Counted from the first letter of the stretch, positions 11,451-24,068 are shown. The stretch: 64,000 nt of DNA from Umbilicaria muhlenbergii (GCA_000611775.1 KK106982.1:1720643-1784642), one strand, 5' to 3'. Made by a program: numbers and translations. Notes: generated by a model not told the origin, from the letters alone.

Positions 11451-12828
11451 CTATGGGGAACGCCGTTTTCGCCGCCGATGCCATAACCGTTTTGAGAGGC
11501 GGGGGGGCGCCTCAAATGTATTTGGGAAGTTGTCTGGCGGTTCCCAGTCTTCGTTCATGTTGTTGGGTATGGCTTTGGGTTTGGTGTTGGGAACTGGATC
11601 GGGGGGTGGTGGTGGTGGTGGAGGGGGCTGGGGTGGAGCAGCGGCGTGGCGTTTGGGTTTTACGAGGAGGAGGATGAACATGCCGATAACGAGGAGGAGT
11701 AGTAGGAGGAGTATTTTGCGTTTGGTGGTTTTGCGCTGATAGCCGGTTGCCTTATGCTTTCATGTTAGCAATATTATCTTGGGCACAAAGGGGTAGGCTT
11801 GGCGGGGCATACCACTGTCAATTCCTTATCCGCAGCCTTGACATCCACAGCCATCCTCTCGACGTTGTAATCTATCCTGTCGAGCATGGTTCCTTGATCT
11901 ATGACCATGGTTTGGAGCTCCTTGAAGATGTCCGCTAGCTCGATGATGCCCTTCGCGATATCGGTGATTTCGCGTTCGCGCTGCATGATGGCTGCATCAT
12001 TACTGCCAAGGCGCTTTTGTGATGTCTGTTGGAGCGTTGATTGGGAATATGATTTGTCGGTCTCTGACTCCATCATGGATGGATCTGTATAGGGGTTTTG
12101 GGACGGTGTTGATGCTCGATCTAGGGGTGAGGACATGCCACCTAGCGTTCGGAGTTCTGCATGATATTTAGCAGTATTCCACGCCGTATAGACAGCTCGT
12201 GGGCTATACTTTTGAGATAGTTGCTTTGCTTCTTCCTAAATGCCGCGCTGACCTCCTGTACCCTGCTGGCCAAAGAGATTTGAATGTTGCGCGCCATTGT
12301 CTCGTCGCCCTTAGTTACTCCCCCTTGCTGCTTTGCATCTCGAACCATCGTCTCTATCCTTTGTATTGCCCTCTGGCAATCGTGAAAGCCTCTCGTGATT
12401 TCCTGCGTCATCCGCTCAATCACCGCTTCCTCCTCCCTCCTTACGTCCTCGTCATCAAAACCGGGAAGAACATGCTTCTGATGAAGCTGCTCGAGCCTTG
12501 CTGACTTCTTCACGATCTCAGCCAAGCGTTCTGTGACCTCGTCTTGCACGTCAATCCACCTTGGTGGTAGCAGATCCATCTCGATGACTGCGTCTCCATC
12601 GTCTTCAAAGGCACCAGCTGACATGAGTCCCCGGCGCTCTTCGGTATCGGATGCGCCATTGGAGAAGCCGTTTACGGATGGGCCTATGTATCGACTTCTT
12701 TTGGCGGGATGGTGGGCGTAGGACTGACGGTATGATATGTAGCTATGATAGGGTTACCATAAGCTGTGAGTTTCCAAGAGACCAATGAGAAGCTCATATA
12801 CGTACAGGTTCGTCCGATCCCTCCACAT
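11451..12828 (-). CDS. TLG2: Syntaxin-16-type t-SNARE Tlg2
   Basis: Exons are 12828-12806, 12742-12210, 12156-11813 and 11750-11451, giving 399 aa. The tiny first exon (MWRDRTN plus two bases) joins to give MWRDRTNLYISYRQSYAHHP, the conserved start of fungal Tlg2. The body has the Habc region (DLLPPRWIDVQDEVTERLAE), a linker (KKLRTLGGMSSPLDRASTP), and the SNARE motif (AAIMQREREITDIAKGIIEL onward) with its central Gln in ADIFKELQ. A basic stop-transfer KRTTKRK-like stretch precedes one membrane helix (about residues 312-330), then a Pro-rich tail of about 70 aa. Tlg2 mediates fusion of endosome-derived vesicles at the trans-Golgi. The intron inside SNYLK|KLRT removes an in-frame stop that would otherwise truncate the protein. 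Confidence 0.94.
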
Positions 12829-13321
12829 TGCGCTAGAAACCTGTCCAGATGGACGAGGCGCCGACTTTATGACAGTCAACAAGTGTATCCGTAGCCGTTC
12901 ATCTGCCCATTGCCTTTTGGGAAAAGGGACGCTGTGGTGACTCGATGACAGACAACAAGGCTACTGAAAGCACTTGATCTGGCCGGTGTGGTTTGAGCAA
13001 AGCTCCCGCTTGGATGCCTTCAGTCTTTCGGAGCAACGTTGTCCGGTCTCCGGGGCGTCGACGCTTTCCCCGTTTGGGAAAAGCTAGCGCTCCCGCGAAA
13101 CAAGGCGTTCTCGGCTTTCAGCCCCGCTAGGCGCAAGCGTTCGAGCAGCTCTCCCGCGACAGCGCACTGATCCCTTTCGAGCCTCCTCAGCCTATCTTAC
13201 GACTCACTGCTCAGCCAAACCTGACGACGTCTTCAGCTCCTACTTAACAAGTCCCTCCTTTACCTCTACATATCTACTAGCCCTCTACCTTTCACATTCA
13301 CATTTCGAAGACAGAATCACC
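12829..13321. promoter_or_regulatory. Shared upstream region of TLG2 and calmodulin
   Basis: These 493 bases separate two divergent start codons. The calmodulin side ends in a pyrimidine-rich leader (CTCCTTTACCTCTAC and similar), typical of strongly expressed fungal genes. A TTTGGGAAAAG sequence occurs twice (about 12917 and 13073); its role is unknown. Confidence 0.4.
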
Positions 13322-14266
<945 letters not shown>

Positions 14267-15516
14267 TCTTTCCGTCGGATGTTTTTTGGTAATGCTACTC
14301 CATGTTGATGTGGAGAAGCAGGTGCTGGAGGATTATCGCAACACGGAGTGGAATCAGGGGGTAGTGGGGGTGGAGAGTTACTTCGACCATGCTGGGCATT
14401 GCAAAGCTATGATATCCGATCCGGCCTTTCTTTAGTCTCTCGCCCGGGTTAAGGGCATCACGCGATCAATTCTTGGGACTGTCTGTCCACAGTTTCTGAA
14501 CCCTTTGAAGTAGCTCGCCGTTCAAGCTATTATAGACCACAGTTTATGGGTTGACGGCCTTTCACGTGGACCAACTACAGGGACTTCGATGGCGGGCAAT
14601 TTGCCCGTCAGTAGGCCAGCAGCTCCATCAAACCGAGCTGCAGGAACGAGTGCATCCGCCAGCCAGTATCAGGCCAGCGAGGCATTCGCTTATCTGATTT
14701 CGCCAGGCGTTGGACCAGATTAGCGTAGCGCAGGCGACACAGATGCTACCTTACTGCATGGTAAGGTATGAAATGAAAAGCCTCATGCACCGAGAGAAGA
14801 GCTGCGAGTGGTATTTGGTGCTTATGCCCTTGCTGTTGCCGCCATTGTTGTAGACGACGGAACCTTCCTCGGTGGTCTTATAAAATGAGAGTCCAGTATG
14901 AATGATTGGCAGGGTCAGGTAAAGTAAGAATACCTGTCCGGTAAGTCCTCCTGACTGTACTGCGATGCGGAATGAAAGCGGGCAAGGCGGAATGGAAAAG
15001 TCAATCATGCACGGTGAGATCACGCCCCTCCAAAGGCGCCTCAATTCTTCCGGCTTACCAGTACGTATCTAGTCTACCCCGAGTACACTTGAATCACGAC
15101 TCCTCCATCTCCATGCACCACCGCCCTGCCCCCAGACCCAACACCATGGAATCCATCCTCGCCACCGTCTGATTGGTAATCTTGTTGAGTCTTCATCATC
15201 AATTATCCCCTCATGATTATACAACTGTATCCATATTCAAATTGTCTTTCTTAAGGTCAGGACTACTTCTCCGGCCTTCAATCCCCACGGTCGTTACTTG
15301 CTTCTTAAGACGACATGCGATAACCTCAACTTCACCTTCTCGGCTCCCACGGAATCGCCGTGAGTATCTGTTAAGCCCTGCACTCTCCAGCCTCCATTGG
15401 CGAATACAGATAAACAACCACAAACACGAGACCACTGGGAGACTGACCGCGCCTTTCTAGTCACAGCTGCAACCTACTTCGCCCGACCCCGATTGTTCGC
15501 CTCCCCAACAATCAGG
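14267..15516. other. No supported gene between calmodulin and the reductase
   Basis: I see no convincing coding region here. The part from about 15200 to 15516 is CT-rich and is probably the 5' leader of the reductase; it may hold a leader intron (GTGAGT at about 15361 to CTCCAG at about 15390). Confidence 0.45.
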
Positions 15517-17512
15517 ATGAATCACCGCCGGAACTCGCAACTGCACCAATGCATTCCAGAGACTGCCACATCACATCCACATGACCCAATACCACACGAA
15601 CCAGATCCTGCGTCCATATCCGAATACCGCCCTGCTTCAAATGCATCTCATCCCTCCCCACAGTCATCCGCAAATTCGCTTTCGCTTGTCGAAGACTCCC
15701 CGTTTTCATCCGATGGCGAGTCGCCTGGAACCCCTCGGACAGACCCACAAGTCGATGATGCCTTTGATCAAACGGAAAATGCCGAGACCACAGTCGTCAT
15801 GCCTCTGTCTCCGCGAAAGCGTCGCGCTTCAACAAAGCTCATCTCTCAAGGCCCCAGTGATGTCCGGCGGATACTGAGCAACGCGGAAGGAGAGGGGGGT
15901 ATAAGGCTGATAGAAAAGGTCTGCTGTGGCGGGGGATGCTGTTTTATGAACGCGCTGGAAGAGGACCCGGCTTCGGAAACATTCCTGCCGGTGGTGATAC
16001 CCGACAATGACGCTTTCCGCAGCCTGCAGTTCAAGCTTGGTCCGCTCAGCCTCGATAGCAAACTCACCAACGTCGTTGATCTTCCTCCACAGACCTTGTC
16101 ATTTACTTCACTCGGCAACGAAGTTCAGCCGGCTCCATCGACGGTTCACCAGCACCCACCCACTTTCGTCACCCCACATCCACCTTACGCAGTGTTCTCG
16201 GCAAAGGTGCACCATGCGCGAGAACTGACCAAGCCGGGAGCCGAAAAGAGGACTTACCACTTTGATCTTGATGTTACAGACTATCCCGAAGAGAGCGGTA
16301 ACGTCGACTTTGTTGTTGGTGGTGCCATCGGTGTTTGTGCGCCGAACTCCGAGGAACACGTGACTGATATCTTGGATCTTCTCAATATTCCGAGCTTTGT
16401 CCGGGACAAGCAGGTAATTATGAAAACGGAAAGCGGGCGTTGGCCGACAATATGGGGAGACGAAATGCCCCGAGAACTCGTCACAACTCGCAGGGAGCTC
16501 TTGACGTGGTGTTCGGACGTGCAAAGCTATCCACCCTCGAAACAGCTTCTTCGACTTCTCGCCGAGTACGCCGAAGCTCCCAACGAGAAGAAGATCCTAC
16601 TGTACCTCTCCTCCGCACAAGGCCAAGCCGCCTTTTGCGATCTCCGAACGGGCCCCCATATCACCTTGGCCCAACTCCTAAACGCATTTCCATCGTCCAA
16701 ACCTCCACTTCCGCACCTGCTGTCAACCCTCAACACACTAATGCCCCGTTTCTACTCTCTCTCGCAAGACCCACAGGTCTCCTGCACCCGGGAAGGCGTC
16801 AACTGCCGCCGGCTGATCGAGATCGCCGTCACCGTCCACGAGACACCCAATTGGCGTGGTCCACGAACAGGCGTCGGATCAGGCTACCTTGAGCGCGTTG
16901 CCAAGAAATTACTGGCAGCAGAAAAAGCCGGGATGGATCCTCTCGACCTCGACTTGCGCGTCCCCATGTTCCGCGGTCTGATGGCCAACCCTCTGGCGCG
17001 CGAGTTCGTAACCGACGGCCCCATGCTTCTCGTCGGTGCCGGCGTCGGCGTCGCCCCCTTCCGCGGCTTCGTCCAACGCCGACTCAGATCCGCCAACTGC
17101 GCGAACAAAGTGTGGGTGCTGCAGGGCGTGCGGGATTCACTGTTGGACGAACTGTACAGCGGCGAGTGGGGTGTGCACGAGGACCAGGTCAAGAAAGTGG
17201 TGCAGAGTCGGCGGGGCGAAGGCAGGTATGTGCAGGAGGAAGTGCGGCATCAGGCGGATCTGGTGTGGTTTGTCATCAATGCGCTGGATGGGAGGGTGTT
17301 TGTGTGCGGGAGCAGTAAAGGGATGGGGGAGGGGGTGGAGAAGGCGTTGGTGGATGTGGCGATGTGTAAGGGGAACCTGAACCAGGAGGAGGCGGAGGAG
17401 TTTTGGAGGAATAAGAAGGAGGGGGGGCAGTATATCGCTGTGAGTATCTTCGGTTCCGTGGGTGGTGGTGGGTGAGTGAGTGGTGCTAATGGGTGTTTAG
17501 GAGACTTGGTGA
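15517..17512 (+). CDS. CPR-like FAD/NADPH reductase lacking a flavodoxin domain
   Basis: Exons are 15517-17439 and 17501-17512, 644 aa. The start is the first ATG in the frame; the frame is open above it only through a TTG. Residues 1-130 are Pro/Ser-rich and look disordered. Next comes VCCGGGCCF (Cys 136, 137, 141, 142). From about residue 215 the protein matches the ferredoxin-reductase half of the cytochrome P450 reductase family: an FAD-domain segment (GAIGVCAPNS), RFYSLS at 411-416 that binds FAD, GAGVGVAPFRGF at 507-518 for NADPH, and CGSSKGM at 597. A 61-bp intron near the end adds Glu-Thr-Trp, restoring the terminal aromatic residue typical of CPR proteins. No FMN/flavodoxin domain is present, so the electron acceptor is unclear. 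It may pair with a separate flavodoxin or use the Cys cluster. Confidence 0.82.
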
Positions 17513-19698
17513 TTTAGGTGGTGTGAACGGTGTATCTAGATAGACTTGGGAGCTTGTGCATATCAGGACGAGGATTGGAACGGTAGGGTGTTGTACAAAC
17601 GGCTTCTGGGACGGTAACAGGAAAGATATTATCATCGGTGATGGGAGTGGCGTTGGAAACAGGACGTCTTGGCATTCTATCAGGGCTAGATGAGCAGCTG
17701 CAACACGCATTTGAACTCACACTGTTACACCACATTCGTCCACAACCAAACATCTACCCAGAGGCGTTCGGATTGCAAGCTTGCCCATCAGCAGTCGACG
17801 TTGGGACCTGATCGTGGCGTTGGTCTCGGACCGTGGTCGAATGGCTAAAGGAAGTCATCAGTCGTCCTTTGGTTCGTGACCGCCCACACATCCACCACTC
17901 CCCTGCATCCCTCCCCCCATCCTTGTAAGATTACCTCCGGATCGACAACGCCCTGCCGCGCCTAACGGCCTGATCTATTGGTCCTCCCACCCATGGCCGT
18001 CACTGCGAGTATAACCCGTTGTTGATGCATCCGACAGATCTACCGGGAAAAGAACGAACCCCCCCAGCTGTCCTTCAAGAACTTCTAGGCAACGCAAGGC
18101 ATACTGGGGCCACCGGTGTTTCGTGCGCCGGTCGCAAATGCCGGGGATGCAGTGCCAGCTACGGAGGAGGATGACCACCCAGTGCCCACGGTGAAGCCGT
18201 CCCCCGTCTGCTCAGTCTTAGCTCATAGGTGCGAAAGAGCAGCTCGAGCTGTTCACACGTCTGGATTGGGGAGTTTCAGGTTGGGATGGATGTGGATTCT
18301 GCGGCCACCCGCCCCGGCTGCAGGGTCGATGCAAAGGTGCGCGCAGGTAGCTCGCGTGGGGCGCTAGAGATTAAGCGCAAGTACTCCGATTGGCCAGCCC
18401 TCTCCACCACGGGCCGACTGCACTATTTTACTGCCTGAATAAGGTAGCCCTTCACCCACACACGGTTTCACTTCCTCAGCTAGCTGATCTTGATGCATCT
18501 ACCAGGCATGAGTGGCATCCACTGTCGTGGAGCGCAACAGGACTGCTCAGACGGGCTGAACAGTGCCTGCGACCGGGGATGACGGCGGGGATTCGTCGTG
18601 CTGGAGGAAGCAGGACTGTGCCCGACTTGCATGGTATGATCTTTCACAGTTCGAGCTTCAATGATTTAGGATTGCGGTTGATTTTACTGCCCGCGTGGGA
18701 GAGTGCAGAGATGATGTAGCGGAGGATTAATAACTTATTAATTGGGATGCACCGTCTTCTCCACTCCGGGGCAATCGATGGTATGATACGCTCGAATACA
18801 AGATCCAGTCTGAACACCAATCCTACAGGTGGTAGCAGTAATGGCTAAAGCCGCTGAAACAGACAGAATGGGCAGGATGGGTGGGATGCACTGACTTCTC
18901 TAAGCGTTAGGGTTTACATGCCGTATACCGGTGCTCCACTGACATGGTGGAGAAGGTGAACACCATGACCAAGCGCACGTTTCCACGACTGCGAACGGCT
19001 GGAATTGCTGCCACAGCCCGGAAAACAGGAAGGCTGAGATAAGCAACGGCAGAGATCTTACCAGTCACAGGCAGTAGAGTCTCGGGCAGTAGCTGCAACC
19101 ACAGCGGGGGTCAGGCAAAGACACAGGCACATTAGCTGAGTAGCTGAGCAGCTGGGCTGCTCAGGGATCGCCCTGGATGGCGCCGACCATGCGCTCCTGT
19201 TCGACATGTCGTGGAACAGCAATCCGCTCCTCTTCGCACGGTACCACAGTTCTCCGGCCCTGTTACGAGTCTCGAAGCGAATGCAAGGCACTATACAAGG
19301 ATGTTTGATATATATTTATGACCATCCATGATCTTCCACCAAGCACCAACAACAGGCATGGTGCCTCACGCTTTCCTCTCCCACACCACATCTTTCACCC
19401 GTGAATGGGTGAAGCCTATCGTAAAGCTGCAGAACATTGCCCCGATTGTAGCCACGCTCATTGAGAGCGCTTTTGCCAACCGCGACCAGATTTGATTGGT
19501 GCAACGATGCATCGAGCTGCATTAGGCTGGTTGATTCGAGCACACGTCAAGTGCCGAAGCATGCTTACGAGGAAGATCATTAAGTGAGAATGGGGCCTAA
19601 ATGTATAAAACCCGCCCTTTGGCTCTGTTTTACGATGTTTTCTCTCAGCATCATGAGACATCCGAGCTCAAGTCATTCAAACCCATCTTGAACCAAAA
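17513..19698. other. Gene-free stretch of about 2.2 kb
   Basis: No reading frame has a recognisable product or a convincing exon structure. A tRNA-like string near 17835-17905 was examined and not accepted. The stretch opens the accessory region that runs to about 25 kb. Confidence 0.5.
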
Positions 19699-20189
19699 AT
19701 GCCGTTCGTAATTCCAGTTATCCACGTGTTTTTTGCGGGCCTCGCTAACCCTAATGTTTACTCCATCTCAGTGCCCAGAACAAGCCCACCCAGGACCCAG
19801 ACATCAAACCCAACCCTGATCTCAAGCTTCAACCTTCATCACCAACAGACTCTACCAGGCCGTCCACCATACATTTTCCACAAAACACCTACTCTCAACT
19901 TTACCACTCTCAGCCCTACCTACCTCAACCCTACCACTCCCAACCCTACCGCTCCCAACCATCCCACTCTCAACCCCACCTACCTAAACCCTCTCATTCC
20001 GAGTCTCACTCTCAATCTCCCCGCCCGACGCTCCCCACCGCCCGAGCCGCAGCAATGGCGACCTACATCAAGCAATGGGAGGAGGAGTGGAGTCGAATGA
20101 GCGGTCAGAGCGGTAAGTCGACTCTAACGACTGTGGGTTGAGGATGAAGGGCTGATGATAGTGCAGAGATTAAAGAGAAGAAACTCTGA
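19699..20189 (+). CDS. Small Pro/Gln-rich protein with C-terminal WxEEW motif (paralogue 1)
   Basis: Proposed exons are 19699-19703, 19772-20112 and 20167-20189, 122 aa. The first exon is five bases (ATGCC), the same length and phase as in the paralogue at 23635. The middle is a Ser/His/Gln/Pro/Tyr repeat region (YHSQPYLPQPYHSQPYRSQP). It is followed by TYIKQWEEEWSRMSGQS and, after a 54-bp intron, EIKEKKL. The matching C-terminal block in the paralogue is TYLRNWDEEWARLSASDN then KEKGK. No signal peptide or membrane segment is seen. I do not recognise the family. The first donor (GTTCGT) is weak, so the extreme N-terminus is less certain than the rest. Confidence 0.6.
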
Positions 20190-21288
20190 GCATGATGAGA
20201 TAGGACCGGGTATTAGGAATAAGGAACAAACCACGAGTGTAGCAGCCAGAACGGAGCGATGGCGTCACTATTTGATATCAGTGACGGATTGTCGGGCGTC
20301 TGGTGTCTCATTTAATCCACCTTTAGTTGTGGCTTCCTCAGTCATTATAGAAAAATAAAATAACTTTCTCAAGAGAATAAGTGATGCTGTAAATGCATAT
20401 CTCGTTTCAAACACATCATCAACGAGCACTAGCATCATAAATAGAGAAGAGATCATTCATATAAACACAACCTCATCTCCTCAGCCGTCTGCGTATAATT
20501 GAAACCTGCTCTTCAGTATCCAAACGATCACTTATAAAATTCTTCAGAGCAGAAGAGACACATGATACTGTTCATAAAAAGATGGTATACATCATAATTC
20601 ATAAAGTGGAGAACCTATCATTATCATCGTCATCCCAAAATAAAATCCCAAATACAATCCCAAATTACAATATTAAAAAACAAAAAGGCACACAAAATCA
20701 AATCCTCAGCCCCATCACCACAAAGCAAGAACCAGCAGAACTACGAACAACAAATTCAAACTGATCACGTTTGTGACGTTCCACAATCAACTGTTCGTCA
20801 CAAGTCACTCCGACTTTACGCAACAACCCCAATGCCCTCCCACCTCAACCCCACCACTCACTCACCGCATCAACCCACTCAACACTCACCATCCACCATG
20901 CTCTATGCTCCATCCGATCAAAAGCCTAGCATAAAAAGTATAAAAAAAAAATGAAGGCGAGCCATAGTAAAGCGGTTGTAGTTAAAGATGTAGATTTAGG
21001 TAAAGTCCGTGAATATCTCTCTGTTACACCTGCACCTGAGGGGGCATAATACCTCCAGCACAAACAGTAAATAACAAGATATGTAACAAATAAACAAAAA
21101 ACTACCACAAATCACCACAAATCACCACCTCGAGGTAGCTGCGCTAGCCCATACTGTAGCACTACCAGTGAAAGACATCTCAGCTCGCAAGCCTTTACCC
21201 TCCGCATTCATTGACTGGGATGTCAGATTAGCGAATAGGAGATTAGCCCAACGAGGGTTTGTGGTGAGTTTAGTCTAGTAGGAAAGGG
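20190..21288. other. AT-rich spacer upstream of the LTR element
   Basis: No gene is seen. The stretch at about 20540-20640 is related to 24830-24920 downstream of the paralogous gene. The rest is A-rich and low in CpG compared with neighbouring genes. Confidence 0.45.
20560..20640 (+). repeat. 3'-flank block shared with 24843-24925
   Basis: This block lies about 400 bases beyond the stop of small paralogue 1. Its matching words include TGTTCATA, TACATCAT, TTCxTAAAGTGGAGA and ATCATTATCAT/ATCGTTATCAT. Many of the differences from the other copy are G in that copy and A here. Confidence 0.65.
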
Positions 21289-21293
21289 CCTGG
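21289..21293. repeat. Target-site duplication CCTGG, left copy
   Basis: CCTGG abuts the left LTR and is repeated at 22681-22685 directly after the right LTR, as expected for a 5-bp LTR-element insertion. Confidence 0.85.
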
Positions 21294-21476
21294 TAATAGA
21301 TATGCTAGATAGATAGATAGATAAAAGGTATCTAAGCATATGATAGATGTCGTGCAACTCGTATGTAAGTAAGTGATGCAAACTCTGCATGCTATATGGG
21401 GTCCTCGCCACCCCTAGCGGCAGCCTTACTAGGCTGCCTCAGCTGGAGTACTTGAGTCTAGGCGCACTATTCAACA
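21294..21476 (-). repeat. 3' LTR of the Copia-type element
   Basis: 183 bp, matching 22498-22680 almost perfectly. It contains a short GATA array (near 21306-21322). Confidence 0.92.
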
Positions 21477-22497
21477 CTCTCCCTGCGACTATACTCAAGT
21501 TACTCAACCTGCATCGTCATACAAGCCCTAGTTGTTTGTCAGCGCAACAGCTAGCATCTTACTCTGTTTTTCTCTCCCGGTTCAGCCCTCTCCGCTGGCT
21601 CAGCCCTGGCCTCTCCACCTGGTTGGCCCTCCGCTGGCTCAGCCCTCCACTGATTCAGCCCTTCACTGGTTCAGCCCTTCAGTCTCTTCAGCTGATGCCG
21701 GCCTGCAACTCTCTCTTCCGTCAGCGCTGGCTTTCAAGTGTATGTCTCTCTCTTGAACATCTCCTTCACTCTGACTCTTGACGGTTGGTCTTCTCTTGCC
21801 TTGACCCTTGGCAGTTGGTCTTCCCTTGCCCTGACCCTTGGCAGCATCCTTTTCAGTTGCTCACTGTGCATTTGCGCCCTTCAAACGTGCCTCAAAGGTG
21901 TCAACTACCAGAGCACTTGCACTGTATGAAGTTTGCCTCTCAGGGCGCGCTCTCATATGGAGCTTCTTGAGGGTGGATAGATTTAGTGTCACAACACCCG
22001 CCTGTGGCCTAGCTGATCACTTCAACCTCACCACTATGCAATCTTCCATAGATTCATCAGTGGCCGGTGAGACAGCTCACCGCGTATCAATCATACCTGT
22101 TGATGACTCAACTGAAACAGGGTTCTTTTCACTTGAACGTCCCCTTTTATGAGGCGGCGCTGGCATGTCCTCCTCAGCCTCTTTAGAAAATTGTGGTTGG
22201 TTGTTGTGATTCATATGATTTCGTTGAACGTTGTTGATGTTCAGATCAACAACTAACTTGCGCAGGTGACTGTGTTTGTGTGATGCATCAGGCACTTCTG
22301 TCTGCTGGACTCATCAGTAGTATATGTAGTGCCGGTGTACTCAACTTCATTCTCATCACACTGCGTGTTGGTCGTTGTTGGCCATGGTGGTTTAGGGGTA
22401 TGGGGGGTGAGCAGTCAGGCGCAATTTCTGTATGACGGGGGCGATTCTTTCGTGACTTTGTTATTGCTTAGCAGTAGTGCTCCCCGGGCTCATAACC

Positions 22498-22680
22498 TAA
22501 TAGATATGCTAGATAGATAGATAGATAAAAGGTATCTAAGCATATGATAGATGTCGTGCAACTCGTACGTAAGTAAGTGATGCAAACTCTGCATGCTATA
22601 TGGGGTCCTCGCCACCCCTAGCGGCAGCCTTACTAGGCTGCCTCAGCTGGAGTACTTGAGTCTAGGCGCACTATTCAACA
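22498..22680 (-). repeat. 5' LTR of the Copia-type element
   Basis: Partner of 21294-21476; the primer-binding site abuts it at 22497. Confidence 0.92.
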
Positions 22681-22685
22681 CCTGG
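22681..22685. repeat. Target-site duplication CCTGG, right copy
   Basis: Matches 21289-21293. Confidence 0.85.
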
Positions 22686-23634
22686 GTGTTTGGAAGTTGG
22701 AGTTGTGGCCGTAGCCGTAGCCGTAGGTGCAGGTGCTGGTGCTGGTGTGGGCTTGGGCGACTTGGGTGACTTGGGTGATCAGGATGACTGAAAGGGTCAA
22801 GGCGAAGGAGGCGCAGGACGTTCGGTGCACTAAGCCGAATCTGCCGAACCGCGCCCCGAGTCCATGTGTTCGCAGCAGCCACGATAACGACAACGACAAC
22901 GGCATGACATGGCCAGGCAAAACCAATTAGCAAGATCCAGCGTTGCGGAACCCCGTGCAGATCCACCCAATCGACTGCAGCATCTCTCTTCCAAAGTGGG
23001 CAAGGCTCTTCCTTCGTATATGTCCGGATGATTTACGCAACCCTCAGCCGTGATACACTCTCTCCCAAGGACTTTGGAAAAACAGGCACAGGCGCGCGCG
23101 CGCAACACACGAACAACGCTACGAGCACAGATGATAATCCTAGATTTTCAGAACACTTTTGAGCCGTAGAGAGGTTGATGTATATCACTAAGGCAGCATC
23201 TATGCAAATCTTGTGGCAATCTTCAAAAGTAGCAGAGTGCATGTGCTGCAGCTGTTTCAGGATTCGTGGTTTGGGAACCATCACCTTTGCATGGTGGTCC
23301 GCGGGTGAATCGAAGGGGTTTAGCCTCGGGTGCCGGGTGGCGGGTGTGCCATACGGCGTGGTGTGCCATACGGCGCGGTGTGCCATACAATTGGTGCGGC
23401 CCAAACCACGGGCCGTGTTGGTGGCATACAAACGGTGCGTCAAGTCCTTAGCGGGCATTTTGTGCATCAAGGATCAGTCGAATGGCCTGGACGCCTCAGA
23501 AGTCCGAATTTACCTATTTTGTTTGAGGGAAAGCCGTGTAGGGGGATGTCTATAACTTTCCCACCTTTCCCCCTCTTCAGCCTAATGTTTAAAACAAAGC
23601 CCTCAACTACATCTACTACTAGTAACCGATCATC
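22686..23634. other. No supported gene
   Basis: I see no supported coding exon. A short GT/GC repeat (GGCGTGGTGTGCCATACGGCG with a variant copy) lies at about 23345-23390. Confidence 0.45.
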
Positions 23635-24068
23635 ATGAGGTGAGTTTACCTCTGAACAAATAAACATCTATTCCCTCACCCAGCATCCGATTCGCTAACC
23701 CTAACCTCCAACCCACCCCCTCCAGTCCCACCACCACCACCCGCACCCAACCCCAACTCCACCCCACCGCACCCAACCCTGATCCCCAGATGCCCCGTCC
23801 ACAATCCCACCAACTCAAAACCTACCTCCAAGAACCCGACCCGTACCGTGCCTTCCTCTGCGGAGCCACCAGCAGCTCATCCCAGCCTTCAAGAGCCCAG
23901 GCAACGTCCACCTACCTCCGAAACTGGGACGAAGAATGGGCACGTCTGAGCGCCTCAGACAACCGCAGCAAAGAAAAAGGCAAGTTCTCATCATCCACTT
24001 CCCCAGCAAATAGCACCAACTCCCATACCTACCCGCCGCGGGGGAACTCTTCGGCTAACGCAGCATAA
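23635..24068 (+). CDS. Small Pro/Gln-rich protein with WxEEW motif (paralogue 2)
   Basis: Exons are 23635-23639 (ATGAG) and 23726-24068, 115 aa, with a strong GTGAGT donor and a GCTAACC branch site. The product starts MSPTTTTRTQPQLHP. It carries LKTYLQEPDPYRAFLCG in the middle and TYLRNWDEEWARLSASDN toward the C-terminus, then a Ser/Asn-rich tail. It is a clear relative of the gene at 19699: both have a five-base first exon in phase 2, a Pro/Gln-rich middle and the WxEEW block. No known domain is recognised. A non-canonical GC donor (GGCAAGT at about 23980) could make the real C-terminus shorter or different. Confidence 0.65.

Larger units (their letters stand above)
21294..22680 (-). mobile_element. 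Short non-autonomous Copia-type LTR element
   Basis: Two direct LTRs of 183 bp (21294-21476 and 22498-22680) are nearly identical, so the insertion is young. Read on the - strand, the LTR begins TGTTGAATAG. Directly inside the right LTR, 22486-22497 reads GGTTATGAGCCC on the - strand, complementary to the anticodon arm of initiator tRNA-Met; this 'half-tRNA' primer site is known from Copia elements. Directly inside the left LTR lies a purine tract, GCAGGGAGAG. A 5-bp target duplication flanks both ends. The inside is only about 1 kb, too short for gag-pol, so this looks like a miniature (TRIM-like) element that needs help in trans. Its ends look whole. Confidence 0.9.

Noticed and set aside
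15397-15516. Upstream extension of the reductase frame
   Set aside because: It begins only with a TTG; no ATG exists above 15517, and eukaryotic starts are rarely TTG.
17835-17905. tRNA-like string with GTGGTCGAATGGCTAAAGG and a GGTTCGTGACC loop
   Set aside because: The T-loop does not fit GTTCRANNC and I could not pair a seven-base acceptor stem. At most a tRNA relic.
21294-22681. CRISPR-like reading of the direct repeats
   Set aside because: Only two long repeats with LTR features; this is an LTR element in a eukaryote.
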